Of a DNA stretch of 64,000 nt, positions 25,094-34,958 are shown piece by piece; position 1 is the stretch's first letter, and each line of letters begins with the position of its first letter. The position numbers and the translations under genes are program-made. The notes beneath the pieces are model-generated. The model searched no databases. It was given only the letters and a program-made list of their open reading frames with translations, and was not told the DNA's origin. The DNA lies in NCBI GenBank assembly GCA_003481745.1, contig QULP01000002.1, positions 62,001 to 126,000 of the forward strand, written 5' to 3'. Source of the stretch: Firmicutes bacterium OM04-13BH. Its GTDB lineage: Bacteria > Bacillota > Clostridia > Lachnospirales > Lachnospiraceae.

Positions 25094-27775
25094 ATGGGAT
25101 TGAAGATAAAAGACGTAGAGGTATCATCCTTATCACCGATGATGCAGCATTATGTAAAGACAAAAAACGAAAATAAGGATTGTATTTTGTTTTATCGTCT
25201 GGGAGACTTTTATGAGATGTTTTTTGAGGATGCAGAAGCTGTTTCAAAAGAATTAGAGTTGACGCTGACGGGAAAAGACTGTGGATTAAAGGAAAGAGCC
25301 CCGATGTGCGGAGTTCCATTTCATGCAGCAGATACTTATATTAATCGTCTGGTTGAAAGAGGGTATAAAGTTGCTATCTGTGAACAGGTAGAAGATCCGA
25401 AAACGGCAAAAGGCATGGTAAAAAGAGAAGTTGTCCGTGTCGTAACACCAGGAACAAATTTAAATACACAGGCTTTGGATGAAACCAAGAACAACTATAT
25501 TATGGCGATTGTCTATCTTTCCAATCGTTACGGAATTGCAATTGCAGATGTGACTACCGGTGATTTCATGGTGACGGAAGTAGAAAAATCAAGAACACTT
25601 TTGGATGAAATATATAAATTTTCACCGGCTGAAATTATCTGTAATGAGTCCTTTTATATGAGCGGAGTGGATTTGGAGGAATTGAAGAATCGTCTGCACA
25701 TCTGCATGAATCCACTGGAGGGCTGGTATTTTGATGATGAATTATGCGTAAGAACTATAAAAGAACATTTTCATGTCAGTGCATTAGAAGGGCTTGGATT
25801 AAAAGATTTTGCCTGTGCAACGATTGCAGCAGGTGCGCTTTTGACCTATCTTTTAGAAACCCAGAAAACTCCGCTTGACCATCTGCGTGCGATTATGCCT
25901 TATGCAACGGAACGTTATATGATTATTGATAGTTCAACCAGAAGAAACCTGGAGCTGACAGAAGCACTCAGAGAAAAAGTAAAAAGGGGTTCTCTTTTGT
26001 GGGTGTTAGACAAAACGAAAACCGCAATGGGAGCCAGAATGTTACGTTCCTTTATTGAACAGCCTTTAATTGATGAGCATGCGATTAATGACCGTCTTGA
26101 TGCGATTGAAGAGATTAATAAGCGGGAAATGGACCGCGAAGAAATAAGAGAATACTTAAATCCGATTTATGACTTGGAACGTCTGGTAGGAAAAATCAGT
26201 TATCAGTCGGCAAATCCAAGAGATTTGATTGCATTTAAGTCTTCGATTTCCATGCTTCCTTACATAAAAGGACTGATAAAAGAATTTAAAAGCGAAGAGA
26301 TGCAGTCTATTTATGAAAATATGGATGATTTGCAGGATTTATTTGAACTTTTAAATGCATCGATTATAGAAGAACCACCGCTTGCCATGAAAGAGGGTGG
26401 CATCATTAAAGATGGCTATCATGAACAGGTGGACAATTTTAGACAGGCAAAGACAAAGGGAAAGACGTGGCTGGCAGAACTGGAAGCTTCCGAGCGTGAA
26501 AAAACAGGAATCCGTACCTTAAAAATCAAATATAACAAAGTCTTTGGATATTATCTTGAAGTAACCAATTCGTTTAAAGATATGGTGCCGGATTATTATA
26601 CGAGAAAACAGACCTTGACAAATGCCGAGCGTTATATCACTCCACGGTTAAAAGAACTGGAAGATATGATTTTAGGAGCAGAAGATAAGCTGTATGCGTT
26701 GGAATATGAAATTTTTTCCGGTATCAGAAATAAAATTTTCCAGGAAGTGGAACGAGTACAGAGAACCGCAAAAGCGATTGCAAGATTAGACAGTTATCTT
26801 TCTTTGGCACTTGTGGCATCGAGAAATAATTATGTTCGTCCAAAAATCAATACAAGAGGAATCATTGATATTAAAAATGGACGTCATCCGGTTGTCGAAC
26901 AGATGATTCCGAATGATATGTTTATTCCAAATGATACTTACCTGGATAATGCAAAAAACCGTGTCTCAGTTATCACAGGACCAAATATGGCAGGAAAATC
27001 AACCTATATGCGTCAAACGGCATTAATTGTACTGATGGCTCAGATTGGTTCTTTTGTGCCGGCAGAAAAAGCAAATATCGGTATTGCAGACCGTATTTTT
27101 ACAAGAGTAGGAGCGTCAGATGATTTGGCAAGCGGACAAAGTACCTTTATGGTGGAAATGACGGAAGTTGCCAATATTTTGCGAAATGCAACTTCAAAGA
27201 GTCTTTTGATTTTAGATGAAATCGGAAGGGGAACAAGCACTTTTGATGGGCTTTCGATTGCCTGGGCAGTTATTGAATATATCAGTAACACAAAAGTATT
27301 AGGAGCAAAAACGCTGTTTGCGACGCATTATCATGAACTGACTGAGTTAGAAGGAAAACTTTCCGGAGTAAATAATTACTGCATTGCGGTAAAAGAGCGG
27401 GGAGATGATATCGTATTTTTGCGTAAAATCGTAAAAGGCGGTGCAGATAAAAGTTATGGAATCCAGGTGGCAAAACTGGCAGGAGTGCCGGATGTGGTCA
27501 TCGAACGAGCAAAAGAACTGGTAGAAGAACTTTCCGATGCAGACATCACAGCAACAGTAAAAGATATTGCTTTGGAGCGCAAAAAAGGAAAAACGAAAGC
27601 AAAATCTCAGGTGCATTTAGATGAGGTGGATTTAGAACAGATTTCTCTATTTGATACGGTAAAAGATGGTGACGTGTTAGAGGAACTAAAAAATATTGAT
27701 GTCTCAAATCTGACACCAATTGATGCGTTAAATACAATCTATAAGCTTCAGAATAAACTTAAAAATCGGTGGTGA
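25094..27775 (+). CDS. mutS: DNA mismatch repair protein MutS
   Basis: An 893-residue MutS1. The mismatch-binding domain has the Phe-X-Glu motif (FYRLGDFYEMFFEDA, about residues 35-50). The connector, lever and clamp regions follow. The ATPase has GPNMAGKSTYMRQ near residue 629, Walker B LLILDEIGRGTSTFDG and ATHYHELTELE. A C-terminal helix-turn-helix and a tail are also seen. ATG at 25094 is 5 bases after the miaB stop; the ribosome site is weak, so translation may be coupled. Frame 25049 begins inside miaB and is rejected. Confidence 0.96.
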   Translation: MGLKIKDVEVSSLSPMMQHYVKTKNENKDCILFYRLGDFYEMFFEDAEAVSKELELTLTGKDCGLKERAPMCGVPFHAADTYINRLVERGYKVAICEQVEDPKTAKGMVKREVVRVVTPGTNLNTQALDETKNNYIMAIVYLSNRYGIAIADVTTGDFMVTEVEKSRTLLDEIYKFSPAEIICNESFYMSGVDLEELKNRLHICMNPLEGWYFDDELCVRTIKEHFHVSALEGLGLKDFACATIAAGALLTYLLETQKTPLDHLRAIMPYATERYMIIDSSTRRNLELTEALREKVKRGSLLWVLDKTKTAMGARMLRSFIEQPLIDEHAINDRLDAIEEINKREMDREEIREYLNPIYDLERLVGKISYQSANPRDLIAFKSSISMLPYIKGLIKEFKSEEMQSIYENMDDLQDLFELLNASIIEEPPLAMKEGGIIKDGYHEQVDNFRQAKTKGKTWLAELEASEREKTGIRTLKIKYNKVFGYYLEVTNSFKDMVPDYYTRKQTLTNAERYITPRLKELEDMILGAEDKLYALEYEIFSGIRNKIFQEVERVQRTAKAIARLDSYLSLALVASRNNYVRPKINTRGIIDIKNGRHPVVEQMIPNDMFIPNDTYLDNAKNRVSVITGPNMAGKSTYMRQTALIVLMAQIGSFVPAEKANIGIADRIFTRVGASDDLASGQSTFMVEMTEVANILRNATSKSLLILDEIGRGTSTFDGLSIAWAVIEYISNTKVLGAKTLFATHYHELTELEGKLSGVNNYCIAVKERGDDIVFLRKIVKGGADKSYGIQVAKLAGVPDVVIERAKELVEELSDADITATVKDIALERKKGKTKAKSQVHLDEVDLEQISLFDTVKDGDVLEELKNIDVSNLTPIDALNTIYKLQNKLKNRW

Positions 27776-27780
27776 ATCAA

Positions 27781-29814
27781 TTGAGAAAAATTGCAGTATT
27801 AGACCAGAGTACAATTGATAAAATTGCAGCAGGAGAAGTCGTAGAACGTCCGGCCTCCGTGGTAAAAGAGTTAGTGGAAAATGCAATTGATGCAGGCTCT
27901 ACTGCAATTACTGTAGAAATTAAAGAGGGCGGAATTTCATTTATTCGAGTAACGGACAATGGAAGCGGAATGGAAAAATCACAGGTCAAACTTGCGTTTT
28001 TAAGGCATGCGACCAGCAAAATTGAAAAAGTGGAAGATTTGCTGGAAATAGAATCGCTTGGATTTCGAGGAGAAGCTCTTTCGAGTATTTCAGCGGTGGC
28101 ACAGGTTGAAATGATTACAAAAACAGCGCAGTCTTTAACTGGGATTCGTTATCTGATAGAAGGCGGAATGGAAAAGGGGTTAGAAGAAATCGGAGCTCCT
28201 TGTGGTACGACAATTCTGGTACGGAATCTGTTTTTTAATACACCTGCCCGAGCAAAATTTTTGAAAACTCCAGTTACGGAAGCCGGCTATGTCAGCACCT
28301 ATATGGAACAGCTTGCCCTGTCTCATGCACATATTTCATTTAAATATATGGTAAATGGACAGACAAAGCTTCATACTTCGGGAAATGCGAATTTAAGAGA
28401 TGTGATTTACAGCATTTATGGACGTGAGATTACAAGAGAATTGATTCCAATCCAGTGGGAACAAAATGGAATTAAATTAGATGGATTTGCAGGAAAACCA
28501 GTGATTGCAAGAGGAAACCGCGCCTTTGAAAATTATTATATTAACGGACGGTATGTAAAGAGCAAAATTATTATGAAGGCAATTGAAGATGCCTATAAGC
28601 CCTATATGATGCAGCACAAATATCCGTTTGTGTGTCTGAAGTTTGAAGTTCCGGGAGATGAAGTGGACATCAATGTGCATCCAACGAAAATGGAAGTACG
28701 ATTTCAAAAACAAAAGGAGATTTATGAGTCGGTTTATGAAGCTCTGCTTTTTGCAATTGGAGGAAAAGAGCTGATTCCGGAAGTAAAATTTGAAGAAAAA
28801 GAATCAGAATTAAAAAAAGTGGAGTCTGATAAGAAAGTCCACAAAAAAGAAAATGGTCCAGAGCCATTTGAAGTAAAACGAAAAGAGAGCTTTTTGGAAG
28901 CACTTTCTTTTGGACAAAAAAGAGAACCGCAAAATCAAATTCGGGAAGACAGACCAGAATGGAAAGCAAAAAAAGAACCACAGTCAAATAATGTGAGTGT
29001 TCAACCGGATAAAGTCAAAGATACAGAAGTTGGAGTTTCTCAGGTAATTGAAAAAAAAGAGAATCAAAGAAAAGAAACTATTTTGGAGACAGTTTCAGAA
29101 GAGGGTTTAGAAAAACAGGCAGAAGCTGTAAAACTGGAAACAAAAACACAAGAAATCAGACAACCCAAATTGGAGCAGCGGGAAGAAACAAAACAGATGG
29201 AGCTGTTTGATGACAGGTTGTTATCAAAGAGGTCAAGGAAACATCATCGTATTATCGGGCAGTTATTTGAAACTTACTGGTTAGTAGAGTATGACGAAAA
29301 ATTTTATATTATCGACCAGCATGCTGCACATGAAAAGGTATTGTATGAACGATTTATGAAAGAATATGAAAGTAAAAATATTCTTTCTCAGATTATCAGT
29401 CCTCCACAGATTATCAGTTTAAGCCTTCAGGAAGCAGAACTTCTAAAGGTAAATCAGAAGCTGTTTGAAGAATTTGGCTTTGAAATTTCTTCATTTGGAG
29501 GAAAAGAGTACAGTATCAGTGCAGTGCCGTCGAATTTATATGGAGTCGATGTAGAAGAACTCTTTCTTGAAATTTTAGGCAGTCTTGATTTAGAAGGCAG
29601 TCATAAAACGCCGGATTTAATCCGACATCGGATCGCAACTTCTGCCTGTAAAGCGGCGGTAAAAGGAAATCAGACACTTTCTGTTTTAGAAGCAGATAAA
29701 CTCATTGATGAATTGCTTGGGCTTGAAAATCCTTATCATTGTCCACATGGAAGACCAACGATAGTTTCAATGACGAAATATGAGTTAGAAAAGAAATTTA
29801 AAAGGATTGTGTAG
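27781..29814 (+). CDS. mutL: DNA mismatch repair endonuclease MutL
   Basis: A 677-residue GHKL ATPase with motifs VVKELVENAIDAGST, DNGSGM and LGFRGEALSSISAV. A charged linker (about 335-480) follows, then the C-terminal endonuclease domain with DQHAAHEKVLYERF and CPHGRPT. Species lacking MutH use this nuclease. The TTG at 27781 is preferred: GGTGG is 8 bases upstream and the protein then begins MRKIAVLDQ, the usual MutL start. GTG at 27769 or 27772 overlap mutS and are alternatives. MutS and MutL are adjacent, as expected. Confidence 0.95.
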   Translation: MRKIAVLDQSTIDKIAAGEVVERPASVVKELVENAIDAGSTAITVEIKEGGISFIRVTDNGSGMEKSQVKLAFLRHATSKIEKVEDLLEIESLGFRGEALSSISAVAQVEMITKTAQSLTGIRYLIEGGMEKGLEEIGAPCGTTILVRNLFFNTPARAKFLKTPVTEAGYVSTYMEQLALSHAHISFKYMVNGQTKLHTSGNANLRDVIYSIYGREITRELIPIQWEQNGIKLDGFAGKPVIARGNRAFENYYINGRYVKSKIIMKAIEDAYKPYMMQHKYPFVCLKFEVPGDEVDINVHPTKMEVRFQKQKEIYESVYEALLFAIGGKELIPEVKFEEKESELKKVESDKKVHKKENGPEPFEVKRKESFLEALSFGQKREPQNQIREDRPEWKAKKEPQSNNVSVQPDKVKDTEVGVSQVIEKKENQRKETILETVSEEGLEKQAEAVKLETKTQEIRQPKLEQREETKQMELFDDRLLSKRSRKHHRIIGQLFETYWLVEYDEKFYIIDQHAAHEKVLYERFMKEYESKNILSQIISPPQIISLSLQEAELLKVNQKLFEEFGFEISSFGGKEYSISAVPSNLYGVDVEELFLEILGSLDLEGSHKTPDLIRHRIATSACKAAVKGNQTLSVLEADKLIDELLGLENPYHCPHGRPTIVSMTKYELEKKFKRIV

Positions 29815-30768
29815 GTGAAAAAGGTGCAGAAACCTCTGATTATATTAACAGGTCCTACAGCAGTAGGAAAAACAAAACTTTCGATTTCTCTGGCAAAGGC
29901 GGTAAATGGAGAGATTATTTCCGCAGATTCCATGCAGGTATACCGCCACATGGATATTGGTTCGGCAAAGATTAGACCGGAAGAAATGCAGGGAGTGAAG
30001 CATTATCTGATTGACGAATTAGAACCGGAAAATTCTTTTCACGTGGTAGAATTTCAGAAAATGGCCAAAAAAGCAATGGAAGAAATTTATGCAAAAGGGA
30101 AAATTCCGATTTTAGCAGGGGGAACCGGATTTTATATTCAGGCAATTGTAAAAGATATTGATTTTTCAGAAAATACAGAAGCAGGAAGTTATCGGAAAGA
30201 ATTAGAAGCGATGGCAAAAGAAAAAGGAGCACATTACCTGCATGAAATGCTTGAAAAGATAGATGAAGTTTCAGCACAGGCAATTCATGAAAATAATGTG
30301 AAACGTGTAATTCGTGCGTTGGAATACTATCATTTGACAGGAGAAAAAATTTCTGTTCATAATGAAAGAGAAACCAAAAAAGAATCGCCTTATTGCTTTG
30401 CCTACTTTGTATTGAATGATGAACGGGAAAAACTGTATCAGAAAATTGAACAGCGGATTGATGAGATGCTTGAAAATGGTTTAATCGAAGAAGTAAAAGC
30501 ATTAAAGAGAAGAGGCTGTACAAAAGATATGGTTTCTATGCAGGGACTGGGATATAAAGAGATTTTGTCGTATTTAGATGGAGAGTATTCGCTGGAAGAG
30601 GCTGTTTATATTTTAAAACGTGATACCAGACATTTTGCAAAACGACAAATTACCTGGTTTAAGAGAGAACACGATGTAATCTGGCTGGAAAAGCCGGAAT
30701 TTGAGTATGATGAAACAAAAATATTAAATTATATGCTTAAGATATGTAAGGAGAAAGGAATACTATAA
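29815..30768 (+). CDS. miaA: tRNA dimethylallyltransferase MiaA
   Basis: A 317-residue enzyme that adds a dimethylallyl group to A37 of tRNAs reading UNN codons. P-loop GPTAVGKTKLSISLA (about residues 12-26), ISADSMQVYRHMDIGSAK and GGTGFYIQAI are diagnostic; the C-terminal half carries QGLGYKEILSYLDGE and RDTRHFAKRQITWFKRE. The GTG start directly follows the mutL stop, with AAAGGA 8 bases upstream. Its product is the MiaB substrate. Confidence 0.96.
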   Translation: MKKVQKPLIILTGPTAVGKTKLSISLAKAVNGEIISADSMQVYRHMDIGSAKIRPEEMQGVKHYLIDELEPENSFHVVEFQKMAKKAMEEIYAKGKIPILAGGTGFYIQAIVKDIDFSENTEAGSYRKELEAMAKEKGAHYLHEMLEKIDEVSAQAIHENNVKRVIRALEYYHLTGEKISVHNERETKKESPYCFAYFVLNDEREKLYQKIEQRIDEMLENGLIEEVKALKRRGCTKDMVSMQGLGYKEILSYLDGEYSLEEAVYILKRDTRHFAKRQITWFKREHDVIWLEKPEFEYDETKILNYMLKICKEKGIL

Positions 30769-32057
30769 TGCAGGAACTTAGTTCAATGTACAGTGAACTT
30801 GGAATTTCAAAAGAAGTGCTGGAGTACGGAAAAAAAATAGAAGAAAAATTAAAAGAACGATTTGAAAAAATTGATGAGACAGCAGAGTATAACCAGTTAA
30901 AGGTGATTCATGCTATGCAGAAACATAAAGTAAGCGAAGCATGTTTGTATTCTTCCAGTGGTTATGGATATAATGATTTGGGAAGAGATACTTTAGAAGA
31001 GGTTTATGCAGAAGCGTTTCATGCAGAAGCAGCTCTGGTGCGCCCTCAGATTGCGTGTGGAACGCATGCGCTTGCAGTTGCCTTATCTGGAAATTTGCGC
31101 CCTGGAGATGAACTGCTTTCTCCGGTTGGAAAACCGTATGATACATTAGAAGAAGTAATTGGAATCCGTCCATCAAAAGGTTCACTGGCAGAATACGGAG
31201 TCACTTACCGTCAGGTAGAATTATTAGAAGATGGAACATTTGATTATGAAGCAATTAAAAATGCAATCAATGAAAGAACAAAACTGGTAGAGATTCAGCG
31301 TTCCAAAGGATATTTAACTCGTCCTACGTTTTCTGTAAAACAGATTGGAGAGTTGATTCATTTTATTAAAGAAATTAAGCCAGATGTAATCTGTATGGTA
31401 GACAACTGTTATGGCGAATTTGTAGAACGGATAGAGCCGAGTGATGTTGGTGCAGATATGGTAGTTGGTTCTCTGATTAAAAATCCAGGAGGCGGATTGG
31501 CGCCAATTGGTGGTTACATTGTAGGAACAAAAGAATGTGTGGAAAATGCAGCCTATCGTCTGACCTCTCCGGGACTTGGAAAAGAAGTGGGAGCAACTTT
31601 AGGTGTAAATCCAGCGTTTTATCAGGGATTTTTCCTTGCTCCGACTGTCGTAGCAGGTGCATTAAAGGGAGCTATTTTTGCGGCAAATATTTATGAGACA
31701 TTAGGATTTGATGTCAGTCCGAATGGAAGCGAAAGTCGTCATGATATTATTCAGGCCGTAACCTTCCATGTGCCGGAAGGAGTCATTGAGTTTTGTAAAG
31801 GAATCCAGGCGGCAGCACCGGTTGACAGCTTTGTAGAGCCGGAACCGTGGGCGATGCCGGGATATGACAGTGAAGTCATTATGGCAGCGGGAGCTTTCGT
31901 CCAGGGTTCTTCAATTGAACTTTCAGCAGATGGACCGATTAAACCACCGTATACCGTATATTTTCAAGGGGGTCTTACTTGGGCGCACGCAAAATTTGGA
32001 ATTTTAATGTCACTTCAGAAGTTAGTAGAGAAAGAGATTGCAGTGCTTCCAAAATAG
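30768..32057 (+). CDS. Methionine gamma-lyase family / YnbB-like PLP protein
   Basis: A 429-residue PLP-dependent fold-type I protein of the Cys/Met-metabolism-like family that older databases call aluminium resistance protein. The cofactor Lys is probably in VGSLIKNPGGGLAPIGGYIVG. Other conserved parts are RPQIACGTHALAVALSGNLRPGDELL and DNCYGEFVE. The exact substrate is unknown. ATG overlaps the miaA stop by one base (TAATG). The position after miaA matches B. subtilis gene order, except that hfq is absent between. Confidence 0.88.
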   Translation: MQELSSMYSELGISKEVLEYGKKIEEKLKERFEKIDETAEYNQLKVIHAMQKHKVSEACLYSSSGYGYNDLGRDTLEEVYAEAFHAEAALVRPQIACGTHALAVALSGNLRPGDELLSPVGKPYDTLEEVIGIRPSKGSLAEYGVTYRQVELLEDGTFDYEAIKNAINERTKLVEIQRSKGYLTRPTFSVKQIGELIHFIKEIKPDVICMVDNCYGEFVERIEPSDVGADMVVGSLIKNPGGGLAPIGGYIVGTKECVENAAYRLTSPGLGKEVGATLGVNPAFYQGFFLAPTVVAGALKGAIFAANIYETLGFDVSPNGSESRHDIIQAVTFHVPEGVIEFCKGIQAAAPVDSFVEPEPWAMPGYDSEVIMAAGAFVQGSSIELSADGPIKPPYTVYFQGGLTWAHAKFGILMSLQKLVEKEIAVLPK

Positions 32058-32070
32058 GAGAACAAACAAA

Positions 32071-33279
32071 ATGAAACAGATAAGAGTATGCGTAATTGGG
32101 GGAGGCGCTTCCGGTCTGATTGCATCTATTTTTGCTGCAAAAGAAGGCGCAGCAGTTACTCTTTTGGAAAAAAACGAAAAACCCGCAAAAAAACTTTTGA
32201 TGACCGGAAATGGTCGGTGTAATTTTACAAATGAATATCAGAAATTAGAATGTTATCACAGTTATCACGAAAAAGAGTCACAATTTATTCGTGAAGTGTT
32301 TGAGCAATTTTCGATGGAAGAGACGGTAGAGTTTTTTAAAAGGATTGGAATTTATCCGAAAAGCCGAAATGGCTATCTTTATCCAGCCAGTAATCAGGCA
32401 TCAAGTGTGGCAGAAGTCTTAGAAGCAGAGGCACGTTTTCGAAAGGTAAAAATAAAATTGAACGAACAGGTGCTTGCAATTGAAAAAAACGAACAAAGTG
32501 ATACGTGGCTGGTAAAAACAAAAGGCTGGCAGTATGAAGCAGAGCGAATTATTATTACTTGTGGTTCTCCTGCTTCTCTTTTAGAAGAGGATGGCTGGGA
32601 TGGATATACGTTTGCAAAAAGCTTAGGGCATCAGATTGTGCCGGTACTTCCCGCACTTGTTCCATTAACCTGTAAGGTCGGATTTTTAAAGCAATGGGCT
32701 GGTGTGAGAGTAGAAGGTCAGGTTTCTTTTATACAGAAAGAGGAATGCCTTGCCCGTGAAAGAGGAGAATTGCAGCTCACAGAATATGGGATTTCGGGAA
32801 TTCCGGTTTTTCAAATCAGTGCGTGTGTAGCAAGAAATTTATCAGAGAATGGTCAGGGAAGCGTTGTGCTGGATTTTATGCCAGATTTTACGATAGAAGA
32901 AGTAGAAGCATTATTAAGGGAACGTCAGGAAAACTGTAGCTACAAAAACTTAAAAGAATTGTTGATCGGTTTATTTCCTGCAAAACTGATTCCGATACTG
33001 GTGACCAAAAAGATAACAGAAAAAGAACTGGCATTCCGAATAAAAAATTTGGAACTTCCGTTAAAGGGAACAAAATCCATTCGTCAGGCACAGGTATGTC
33101 AGGGCGGAGTCAGTGTTTCTGAGATAAATGAAAAAACAATGGAGTCAAAGCGTTGTCCTGGTATTTATTTTGCAGGTGAGGTCATTGACGTGGATGGAAT
33201 CTGTGGGGGATATAATCTGCAATGGGCCTGGTCAAGTGGTGCGATAGCCGGAATGTATGCCGGAAAGGAGAATACATGA
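32071..33279 (+). CDS. HI0933-family FAD-dependent oxidoreductase (BaiN/YhiN-like)
   Basis: A 402-residue flavoprotein with an N-terminal Rossmann motif GGGASGLIASIFAAKEGAAVTLLEK, then KKLLMTGNGRCNFTN, a hallmark of the family. The end is FAGEVIDVDGICGGYNLQWAWSSGAIAG. Family members are poorly characterised; one gut relative (BaiN) reduces bile-acid intermediates, but this cannot be transferred. ATG at 32071 has TAGGAG 10 bases upstream. Its stop overlaps the next flavoprotein gene by 4 bases. Confidence 0.9.
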   Translation: MKQIRVCVIGGGASGLIASIFAAKEGAAVTLLEKNEKPAKKLLMTGNGRCNFTNEYQKLECYHSYHEKESQFIREVFEQFSMEETVEFFKRIGIYPKSRNGYLYPASNQASSVAEVLEAEARFRKVKIKLNEQVLAIEKNEQSDTWLVKTKGWQYEAERIIITCGSPASLLEEDGWDGYTFAKSLGHQIVPVLPALVPLTCKVGFLKQWAGVRVEGQVSFIQKEECLARERGELQLTEYGISGIPVFQISACVARNLSENGQGSVVLDFMPDFTIEEVEALLRERQENCSYKNLKELLIGLFPAKLIPILVTKKITEKELAFRIKNLELPLKGTKSIRQAQVCQGGVSVSEINEKTMESKRCPGIYFAGEVIDVDGICGGYNLQWAWSSGAIAGMYAGKENT

Positions 33280-34868
33280 TTACACTACAGCAAGTAAAAC
33301 TTCCAATTTCTCATACAAAAGAAGAATTGGAAAAAAAGATTTTAAAGACATTGCGAATCAAAAAAGAAGAACTGCTTGGGTATGAAATCAGAAAACAGTC
33401 TTTGGATGCAAGAAAGAAACCAGAATTGTTCTTTGTCTATACCATTGATGCAAGTGTAAAAAAAGAAGAGACCGTAATAAAAAAAATAAAAGAAAAAACC
33501 GTATCAATTACAAATCGGAAAAAATTTGAATATCCAGCTGTAATAGAATGGTCAAAAGCTTCACGTCCGGTTATCACAGGGAGTGGTCCGGCAGGATTGT
33601 TCTGTGCGTATTATCTTGCAAAAGCAGGACTTGCTCCGCTTGTGATTGAGCGTGGTGACCCGGTTGAGACAAGAATGGAAAAAGTAGAGACATTCTGGAA
33701 AGAAGGGATTCTTGATACAGAATCGAATGTACAGTTTGGAGAAGGCGGTGCCGGTACATTTTCAGATGGAAAGTTAAATACGTTAGTGAAAGATGCGATG
33801 GGAAGAAATCACGAAGTTCTTCGTCTGTTTGTAGAATGTGGAGCACCCAAAGAAATTTTATATGTACAAAAACCGCATCTTGGAACAGATTTATTGGTTA
33901 CGATTGTAAAAAATCTTCGCCATAAGATAGAAGAATTGGGAGGAGAAATTCGTTTCCGCACAAAGTTGACACAAATTTGGCAGGAAAATGGCAAATTAAA
34001 GTCCATTATTGTAAATGGAGATGAAGAAATTGCGACAGATTTTCTGGTGCTTGCAATTGGGCACAGCGCCAGAGATACATTTGAAATGTTAGAGCGAGAA
34101 AAATTTCTCATGCAGGCAAAATCATTTGCAGTGGGGCTTCGGATAGAACATCCACAGTCCATGATTGATGAATATCAGTATGGTACAAAGAAACATGCAG
34201 GAAAACTTGGAGCTGCCAGTTATAAACTGACCCATCGAGCAGAAGAGGGACGAGGCGTTTATAGTTTTTGTATGTGCCCGGGAGGATATGTGGTCAATGC
34301 TTCCTCAGAAGAGGGCAGGCTGGCAGTCAATGGAATGAGCTATCAGGATAGAAGTGCGAAAAATGCGAATAGCGCAATGATCGTCAGTGTAAATCCGAAT
34401 GATTTTTGTTCTCAGGATGCACTTGCCGGTGTTGCTTTTCAAAGGCAGTTAGAAGAAAAAGCCTATCAGTTAGGAAAGGGAAAAGTGCCAGTTCAGCTCT
34501 TTGGTGATTTTATGAACCATAGAAAAAGCAGTGGATTTGGCATGATTGATACTTGTATGAAGGGAGCTTATGAATTTGCAGACCTAAATGAATTACTTCC
34601 AGAATTTTTAAGCCGTCCAATGAAGGAAAGCATTTCTTATTTTGGGCGGATTATCGCTGGGTTTTCAAGGGAAGATGCCGTGTTATCAGGAATTGAAAGT
34701 CGAACATCCTCTCCCGTAAGGATTGTGAGAAAAGAAGACTTTCAGAGCAATGTTGAGGGAGTCTATCCTTGTGGAGAGGGTGCAGGATATGCTGGTGGCA
34801 TTACATCGGCAGCAATGGATGGCTTGAAAGTAGCAGAGGCAATTGTGAAAAATACAATAAATTTTTGA
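33276..34868 (+). CDS. Predicted FAD-dependent dehydrogenase (COG2509)
   Basis: A 530-residue protein. An N-terminal domain of about 90 residues (MITLQQVKLPISHTKEELEKK) precedes a FAD Rossmann domain (ITGSGPAGLFCAYYLAKAGLAPLVIERG). NVQFGEGGAGTFSDGKLNT and the C-terminal PCGEGAGYAGGITSAAMDGLK are diagnostic. The enzyme reaction is unknown. ATG at 33276 overlaps the upstream stop and has AAGGAG 6 bases upstream. Confidence 0.92.
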   Translation: MITLQQVKLPISHTKEELEKKILKTLRIKKEELLGYEIRKQSLDARKKPELFFVYTIDASVKKEETVIKKIKEKTVSITNRKKFEYPAVIEWSKASRPVITGSGPAGLFCAYYLAKAGLAPLVIERGDPVETRMEKVETFWKEGILDTESNVQFGEGGAGTFSDGKLNTLVKDAMGRNHEVLRLFVECGAPKEILYVQKPHLGTDLLVTIVKNLRHKIEELGGEIRFRTKLTQIWQENGKLKSIIVNGDEEIATDFLVLAIGHSARDTFEMLEREKFLMQAKSFAVGLRIEHPQSMIDEYQYGTKKHAGKLGAASYKLTHRAEEGRGVYSFCMCPGGYVVNASSEEGRLAVNGMSYQDRSAKNANSAMIVSVNPNDFCSQDALAGVAFQRQLEEKAYQLGKGKVPVQLFGDFMNHRKSSGFGMIDTCMKGAYEFADLNELLPEFLSRPMKESISYFGRIIAGFSREDAVLSGIESRTSSPVRIVRKEDFQSNVEGVYPCGEGAGYAGGITSAAMDGLKVAEAIVKNTINF

Positions 34869-34958
34869 GATTCCATATACATCGTTTTTAATCTGTGATA
34901 AAATAAAGTTTGCTGAATTGATACCCTGTATTTGGCTGAAGAGAGTATATGGTATCTT

